Shown piece after piece: positions 56,958-64,000 of a stretch of 64,000 nucleotides of DNA (positions within the stretch are counted from its first letter, which is position 1; each line of letters begins with the position of its first letter). The notes under the pieces were generated by a model, which was not told where the DNA came from, made no database searches, and saw only the letters and a list, made by a program, of their open reading frames with translations. Position numbers and translations under genes: made by a program. This stretch comes from Bugula neritina (taxonomy: Eukaryota; Bryozoa; Gymnolaemata; Cheilostomatida; Bugulidae): positions 4,401,929-4,465,928 of the forward strand of contig OZ037769.1 of NCBI GenBank assembly GCA_964035545.1, in the 5' to 3' direction.

Positions 56958-59900
56958 CTATGTAGACAAGTTGTTTTGTTTGTCATCCAGTTTTGACAAT
57001 GTTGATATAATTTCTGCATCATTCGGTTCCGCTTCACCAATTTTGCTATCTTCTTTCGACCTGTTGAAATAAAACAAGCTTTATTAGATAATTCGAAGCT
57101 ATATAAAGCCACATTTTTATGTGATGAAGCTTCAGTTTCGAATGTCTATTGTGTTAGCATTATAAGTTTAATTGATTAACTACTGTATAATCTAATTTAA
57201 GGGGACCAACAAAGAGATCATGCTACATCGCTCTTTATAACATGATTCTTCTGTGAAAAGACAACATATTATCTATTTTGATAAGATCAAATTATCTTGC
57301 TGTCCATGACAATGAGAAGTCTGTACTACACGTTTCTAACAACTAGAAAAATGCATCTGGTTTTCATGCTAGTACCTTCTAAATTTAGAGGGTTTTTCTT
57401 TAAAAAGCAACCTTTGCAAAACACTGCCTATTGTTGCGTTTTAATATATAAAAGCATTTATGCTTAATGTCGCAGACTGAAAGAAAATAGCAATGTGAAA
57501 AAGTTATATCATAAGTTGCAAATGAAAAGATAAGTGTCAGAATAACAGAAAATGCTGGGTTTATATAACAGTCTAAAAAGTTAGCAATTTTGTAGTGGCT
57601 ATAACCATTGTAGCTACAAACATAATGCAGCTAACATAGCTATGAAAATACAAGTAAAGCTGTAATGAATTAGGAAAGCTTTCCACGCTCATGTAATGTC
57701 CCAACACCTATGATTTACAGCCTCAAACTATATACTCTAATAAACTATAGGTTGGTCTTAAAACTGTAGAAATATTAAAATAAACCCTCCAAGACTGCAA
57801 TTAAAAAATTTAGGTTCTACAGACAAAAATATAAAAAATTCAGTTGTGAATGAAATTTGTGAAGCCAAAGAACATTCTAGTCTGCCATTTCAAGAAAATG
57901 AACAATTACTTGTTATTACAGTTAGTTACTAGATGTTACACCAAACAAGCTATACTCTTTTGAATATATACTAACAGCTAGATTGGGTTGCTTGCCTACC
58001 ACTATTTCAGAATGCTATAAATATCAAACGGGTTCTATTTTGGCAAACTTTGAGAGGATGATGCAACCATATATACACCTGCTACTATACTACTACTATA
58101 CTATAACTACTATACTACTATAATATACTAATATGTAAATAGCATACTCACATGGAGGCTGTAGAGTCATTCAAGTCGCACTCTGTACTTCTAGTGTTGT
58201 CATTCAAGTCATACTCTGTATCAGATGAACAGTTAGACTCATGTTCACAATCAGCCCTACTCTCTATCACGTGGTATATGTTTGCATCATCCTTGTAATC
58301 TCCAGCATCACTGCTTGGTTGGAACATTTCAGTATCGTTGTAATATATGTTGTCATCAGTAACAGAACCTACAGGCACATAACTGTATTACAAATCATAT
58401 ATCCAGTTAAAACGACTTCGATATAAGAAAATGTAAGTTCACTTTAAACCAAGAGCTTTTAAAGATCATTGAACACAAAGGCCAGCATTTAATTGCAAAA
58501 CTATTTATAGATAAGCCAACTTAATTTATACCCGCAAAGAATACTAATCAAACAAATACAAAGAAACTACGTGATTTTAGGAACTTTGTTTCGGAGTAAA
58601 AGGTGAGAAATATACGCTTTTTGAAAATTGCCCCTTGGTAATATACCACTTAACCTCTTTTAATACTGATGTAGATTTGAATTAATTTGTGCAAGCTGGT
58701 GGCGTCTCAACATTTTTGTACTAAAAGTAAAAAAACCAATTGCTTTTACTTCTTTAAGCCACTTTTTTACTGCTTAGGGATTAAACTAACCAAGTGTGTT
58801 GTTTCTATCCCAGCTGCCAATGTGTGGTGATATGTTATATGATGGAATGTGTCTAATGGTGAAGAGGTTGTTGTCCACGTAGCACGGCTCACTAAAACAA
58901 ATATAAAATAGTTCATCAACACTTGCAAAAGAAACAAAAGTTTCACCAAATGAAGCACATATCAAAAGTTTTGGGACATATGTTTTATGATGTTCTAAGA
59001 ACTACCTGTAAGCTTAATTGAAAGTTTTAGTACTGTGCGGCTACATAAAAACGACCACTTAACACGATGAAGCTTACTCACGCAAGTTTATAGTCACCAT
59101 CCCTGTGAGAACCTCTGATAAAAAGATTTTTGTCAAATTGGGCTAAGGACTTGATAAGATGAGGCACAGGAGCAATCATGACTGGATTCTTTTTCTAACT
59201 TTGTCCGGTTAAAACCCATAACCTCGTATTTACTAGGCAAACGCTCTAACCCCTAGACCATTGCTTGCAAGGAACCAAATTAAAAAAAAAACAACTTATA
59301 GCTTTGATCTTTCATTTAACTTGCCTGCGCTCTCTTTGCTTTTTCAAAGCAATTATGATGACAATGATCAGTACCACTACTATCACCAGAAAAGTGGCCC
59401 CGGTGCTGATTCCCTGAACAAATCCCACAAGGTCTGGTTTATTCACTTTGTTAAACTTGCTTTTCTTTGTCACTGCCTTAGTTGGATCATTTACATTACT
59501 GGATTTGGTTGGGTGAACTTCACCAGCGAGCATCTTGCTTCTAGCGTGATCGTTAGACTGAAAACCTGAAAAACCAAAACATTAATTAGTTTTGTGCTAT
59601 CAACTTCCTAGTAATTATAACGTAGCGTAATGCCAGCTTCAGCAATCTCATGCTTTATTGAACTTAATTGCTGAAAGTTACAAATTTAATTTCATGCTTA
59701 GAACTTTTTACAAAAGTATTTCAATTTAATGTCAAGTTTCCATAATAATATTTCTTTCACTCGTAGATTAGATTTACTAGTCAACTTGTTACAGCTTGCA
59801 GTGCTATGTTGAAGAGGTTGTCGATCCTTATGATTAGCATGCTGTCAAAGCCGAGTAGCAAAGATATAATTTAGTCAAGAAATGTGAAGCATAAAACCAC

Positions 59901-62900
59901 ATAGTGAAAAAGTGGCTCATAGAGGCTATAGAGCCTTCAGCAAATAACAAAGTTATTTGGCCACAGAAAGCTTTCTACTGACTATACACTGCAAAAATTA
60001 CTGCTGGAAAATAAAAAGCGATCACAAAGAAAAAATTATTTTCAAGTGACATTCCATCACTGAGAAGATATAAAAAATTTGAAGAAAGTACTTACTAATT
60101 ATGCTGTTGACACTATTTTTTGTAGAGTTGACAGCAGCTAACCAGTTTAGCTTGTACGTTATCAGCTGGTTGGTATTTGACATAGTGGTCTGTGGCTGCT
60201 CATTTATTATAGTATAACGGAGAAGAAAACCTCGGTGGATGTTATTTGAGTGTCCCGTCTTGAACTGGAAGGTTACAGAATTGCCAAGTATTCTCAACTT
60301 TCTAAATTGCTTGTTTTGAAGTTGTTTCTCATCACAATACTTGACATACTTTTTGCGAGATCCATAAAGGGCTACTCCACTGACTTTCAGACGATCCTGA
60401 CAAGAAAGGAGAGTGCTCTCTTGGAGGTCAAAGAACAGAAATTCCAGCTCCATAACCATGTGAGACTGCAGACCGGTTAAAGTCAATTTGGAGTTTATTC
60501 CTTTCCCATAACTCTCGCCAAACTTTTCAGTGAAACTGTCATGGCTGACAATGTGGCCTACATTACTAGCTTCAGCCCTATTAGGGTAAATACGGTTTTC
60601 TTTGTGAATAGCCTTAGCACCTAAAATCATCACAATGCCAACAATGTCATCAAAACCTTTTATAGAATAAGGCACTATCTGAAATGGTAATCACTGAATT
60701 TATAGGCAAATAAATTGAATTACATGAAATCACTTAGAATAGTAAATTTAAAAATAGTAATGTAAGTAGTAAAAAATAGTAACTATTAGTATTGTTACAT
60801 ATTGTAATATAATTAGTAGTAGCAGTCTAGGCTAGTAGCAATGTTGTCATTATTTTGAAATACCACAGGCACTGTTAACTTATAGCACTTGCTTTACATG
60901 TATATATGCATGGCATGAGCTGAAGGAGTTTTGGTATAAATTTAGCCAAGTTAGCATGTTATTCTTAATGATTGAGAGCGAAAGGGAAGAACTATCACCG
61001 GCTTTCCATGGATCGATCTCAGATCGATTTCAGCGAGATCGATCCATGGAACGACGTCAAGATCGATCTCCATCGATCTGAGCTGGTCGGTCTGTAGAGA
61101 TCGAACTCAGATCGATCTCAAGGCAATTGTTTACACTATAATATTAATTTAAGTGACACATATTGCTGACAAACAAGCTTTCTACTGTCACCAAGTGTTA
61201 TCCCATGACACAGATTAGTTATCATCAGATCGATCTCAAGGCAATTGTTTACACTATAATATTAATTTAAGTGACACATATTGCTGACAAACAAGCTTTC
61301 TACTGTCACCAAGTGTTATCCCATGACACAGATTAGTTATCATCTTGACCTAATTCTTTTTTCAAATAACTTAATACTTGAGTTGATCATACACAGTTCA
61401 TGGTTATTGTACCATATAGTATCAGTATGGGCATTCAATTTACAAATATCAAGAATATGTGGGTGCAGTAATAAATAAATTAATAAAAGCCTGTATACTA
61501 GATTAGAAAGGTAATTGCAAAAGCTATGACCTAACGAAAATTTCAACCTTTGTCCCAAACCAAAATTTAATAAAGTTGAGGCAGCTATTGAAGATTCTCC
61601 ACTACTGCACCTAATTGTTTAAATTTTGCTATATCGTTGTGAGATCAGTGATTAAATACCACTTTAAAAAATTGCAATATTGTTAATAGATGATAAAACA
61701 CTTCATTCTACCCAATACTGGACTAAAGCTTACTGAGTAGAATTAGAGAATGATCAGCCTATTTCATCTATATGCATTTTAATCGATATGACAGGCGTGG
61801 AACATCTGTCGCAAAATGTCATAAAAGCTGCAATTCTACTAGTCATTTCAACTTCTGCAAGTTATCAAGGACTCGGTAGTAATCAGTTTTACTGTTACAC
61901 ATAGATTACAAACGTGTATACAGGAATACGAAATGCTATTAGAAAATACTAACCAATGTAATTAAGTTGAAACACGGCTGAAGTATGTGGAATCTTTTTC
62001 CCCAGTGATATAAAGTTGAGGTGAAGGAAACTTTTAGGTGAAGATAAATATTTGCTATAAAGAAGGCCTCTTTGCAAGCCGCAGAAATGTTTAACAGTTG
62101 CAGAAAGTTCTCCGGATATAACGAGCTCGTTCTGGTCGATGCAGCTGCCCGATGGCAGGATGTGGAAGTGATCGGTATATATTCCAATCCATGAATCTCG
62201 CTCAACTTGTATACTCAACTGGCAACTATGAGACCCTGGAGTTCTATTCGGATAAGCTGGACTCTCTATTTTACCATATGGTAGGGTTGGAATGACTTTC
62301 GACGTAAGATTCCAGTCACAGATGTCAAAGGGTCCAGATTGAGCATCTGCAATACCAATTCGAAATGTAATTGAAATACAGAATTGAAATAAAAAGATTT
62401 ATTTATGTTTTATAACATATTATTAATACAGTATTATTATTAAATACATTTGACGAATCAAGTTCAAGTTAGGGGAATGTAGAATAGCTGTGGTTTTAGC
62501 AAAATCTAGTTCTGAGAAATATTTGTAATGTAAAATCCAAAATTTAAGCCAAGTTTAGGAATCTATAAAAAATGCAACAATTTTGGTAGATAAAAGTTAT
62601 AACATTGTTCCTGTAAATTGGAAAAAAACAAACTCATATTATTATTACTCATTAACTTTTGTGTCTCTACACTTTGTTATTATTGATTGCTTTCTTAATT
62701 TTCAAATTTTTATACAGTGTAATTTAACAGGAATTTAAATGGCACAATTGGAATAGTGGCTAAATAAAACATAAAAAATAGTCTTGATAAACTAATGGCC
62801 AGCACTTGATACATTTGTTATGAACTAGTCTATACCATGTTTAGCCTATCTATTCAAATCTTCTATTTTCACTTACAATTGACAAGAGCTGTTACATCCT

Positions 62901-62937
62901 TGCAAAGTAAAGCAAGAACTAGCAGTAAAACCTCCAT
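56958..62937 (-). CDS. Single-pass CUB-domain receptor with tyrosine-bearing acidic tail
   Basis: Seven exons: 62877-62937, 61954-62346, 60096-60674, 59325-59565, 58791-58891, 58152-58368 and 56958-57060; 1695 nt, 564 residues. Residues 1-18 are a signal peptide (MEVLLLVLALLCKDVTA). A CUB domain spans about 30-150 (GKIESPAYPNRTPGSHSCQL, GIYTDHFHI, FCGLQ, LHLNFISLG). A second, CUB-like domain spans about 155-330 (MELEFLFFDLQESTLLSCQD, RGFLLRYTI). The membrane segment is at about 398-418 (FLVIVVVLIIVIIIALKK). The cytosolic tail of about 145 residues holds Tyr motifs (NIYYND, NIYHVI, TEYDLN). The start of exon 3 uses the AG at 60675-60676, the only nearby one that keeps frame. The exon 4 donor is AG|gcaagt, a GC-AG intron. 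CUB domains bind extracellular proteins, so an adhesion or signalling role is inferred; orthologue unknown. Confidence 0.85.
59077..59270 (-). mobile_element. tRNA-derived SINE copy 10
   Basis: Minus-strand copy in the intron between exons 5 and 4 of the CUB receptor, ending GCAATGGTCTAGGGGTTAG when read in its own sense. Part of the body (GTGATGTTAGG region) is deleted. Confidence 0.87.
60994..61135. mobile_element. Fragment of the GATC-rich MITE-like family
   Basis: Begins ATCACCGGCTTTCCATGGA and repeats the AGATCGATCTCAG subterminal motifs and the GAGCTGGTCGGTCTGTAGAG segment of the element at 52809. The rest of that element is absent, so this is a left-end fragment. It lies in the intron between exons 3 and 2 of the CUB receptor. 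Confidence 0.8.
61109..61344. repeat. Perfect 118 bp tandem duplication
   Basis: Bases 61109-61226 and 61227-61344 appear identical throughout, each starting AGATCGATCTCAAGGCAATT and ending AGTTATCATC. The unit joins the tail of the MITE fragment to unrelated intronic sequence. Confidence 0.95.
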
Positions 62938-64000
62938 TGTAACTCTCCTTTTCGAGCCAAGCCTCCGGCAATCCCATTCCTCACAGTAACTACTCTATTG
63001 ACTAATGAAATGACTGAAGTTGTTATTGAAAATTACGCAAAGTGCGTGTACAGCTCACTCTCATAACTGGCCAATAAGCTGCTCAAACAGTAATTGAATT
63101 GTCAATGGCACATACCAGCAGACATTTCAATGACATATCTGAATTAGGTTCTGTCATTTATACTTCCTAAGACACTACTTACATGATGCATTGTTACCAG
63201 TTTTTGAGAAACTGTCAAATTAATTACTGTTTTTCATATATACCATGTAATACGCTGTTCCTTAAATTCAATCACTGAAAGGTAATTGATGGCATTTTTT
63301 ATAATAACTCTTCCATGCTAACTTCATTAAAAACAGGCAGTTTGTTCTTAGGCTATATGTCAAATTAATAAGAATCTAGGAGAATAATACCAGATTGGTA
63401 GGAGCTTAATATGGTGTACTCATCTTCAACCACACTCTTGGTGGAGTTAGTTCTTATTTATAAGTGTAGAGCTTAACAAAGGTTCTCCATATTGTAGCTT
63501 TTTGGAGGTATATAGGTGCAGTAAAGGAGAAATTGAGAAATCTGCTTGCCCTTTAGGTTAGAAATGTAGCAAAGAATTTATGCCTGCAAGAGAACTTCAG
63601 CCAACATCCTACCCAAAATTAATAAGAAGATTAAAAACTTAGGCAATTAAAATTTCTCTACTACTGCCCCTGAATGTATATTTTTGGGCTAAAAGAACCC
63701 AAGCCTAACTACTTCAAATTTTACTTTTGACATTGAAAAACTGTGTTACTTTCAACATGATGTGAGTTAAAGTAGATACAGAACAAAGTCTTTGCTCTAT
63801 AACAATATATAAATTGAAAATGCACACTAGTTTGCATCCAGTTTCAAGACAAACAACTCTACATTCACCAGGATGAAGCAAATGCAATATTAAGTATGAC
63901 CAAAAACATGAATTAATTCACACTCCAGTTATGGATGTTTTCATACAAATCAGCTTGTAAATTTGACCTTTTCAAACATTTGTATTTTAATGAGTAACAT
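62938..64000. other. Upstream region of the CUB receptor
   Basis: About 1 kb with no exon or repeat recognised. The promoter and 5' untranslated region of the CUB receptor are expected here; a further upstream exon cannot be excluded. Confidence 0.45.

Noticed and set aside
58148-58378. Stop codon directly after ...STASM as the end of the CUB receptor
   Set aside because: A GT donor (AT|gtgagt) precedes this TGA, and the exon at 56958-57060 joins in phase with an independent stop, so the spliced version is preferred. The short end remains possible as an unspliced isoform.
61949-62218. Two overlapping minus-strand frames in the same CUB exon
   Set aside because: Only the frame with SQLSIQVERDSWIGIYTDHF joins in phase to the signal-peptide exon and carries CUB motifs; the other is a shadow.

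Overview
This is a eukaryotic, intron-rich, AT-rich window from an animal genome. The protein families (TMEM134, DEG/ENaC channels, a CUB-domain receptor, an ER-type carboxylesterase), the short exons with canonical splice sites and the dispersed tRNA-derived SINEs all point to a bilaterian invertebrate. A marine lophotrochozoan, perhaps a bryozoan, is only a guess. No bacterial, phage, CRISPR or operon structure is present. The gene models were built by hand from splice-site phase and family motifs, because nearly every long open frame is a shadow or a microsatellite artefact.

Layout: (1) 807-5294, minus: a TMEM134-like (DUF872) membrane protein, six exons visible; its last exon probably lies left of the window. 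(2) 5295-10475: no gene supported; AT-rich, simple repeats. (3) 10476-41509, minus: three tandem DEG/ENaC-type channel genes (A 10476-20525, B 22744-29563, C 31862-41509). Each has 12 coding exons with the same splice phases and almost the same exon lengths; predicted proteins are 558, 558 and 543 residues. All three carry Gly-Trp-Ser where the selectivity-filter motif lies. (4) 42426-42517: a lone first exon that duplicates exon 1 of a small predicted gene at 54483-55440. The two related blocks flank (5) a 10-exon carboxylesterase on plus, 44856-52352, 620 residues, with a signal peptide, a full catalytic triad and a C-terminal KDEL. (6) 56958-62937, minus: a seven-exon single-pass receptor (signal peptide, CUB domain, second CUB-like domain, one membrane segment, acidic tyrosine-bearing tail), 564 residues.

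Mobile and repeat content: about ten copies or fragments of one SINE family with a tRNA-Thr(AGU)-like head, several bounded by clear 14-18 bp target-site duplications; a 793 bp element with GATC-rich terminal inverted repeats and a fragment of the same family beside a perfect 118 bp tandem duplication; near-perfect palindromes; and long CT, AC, GGTGGC and other simple repeats, mostly in introns. The genes do not form a shared pathway. The clearest functional unit is the channel array, which probably arose by tandem duplication followed by patchy gene conversion.
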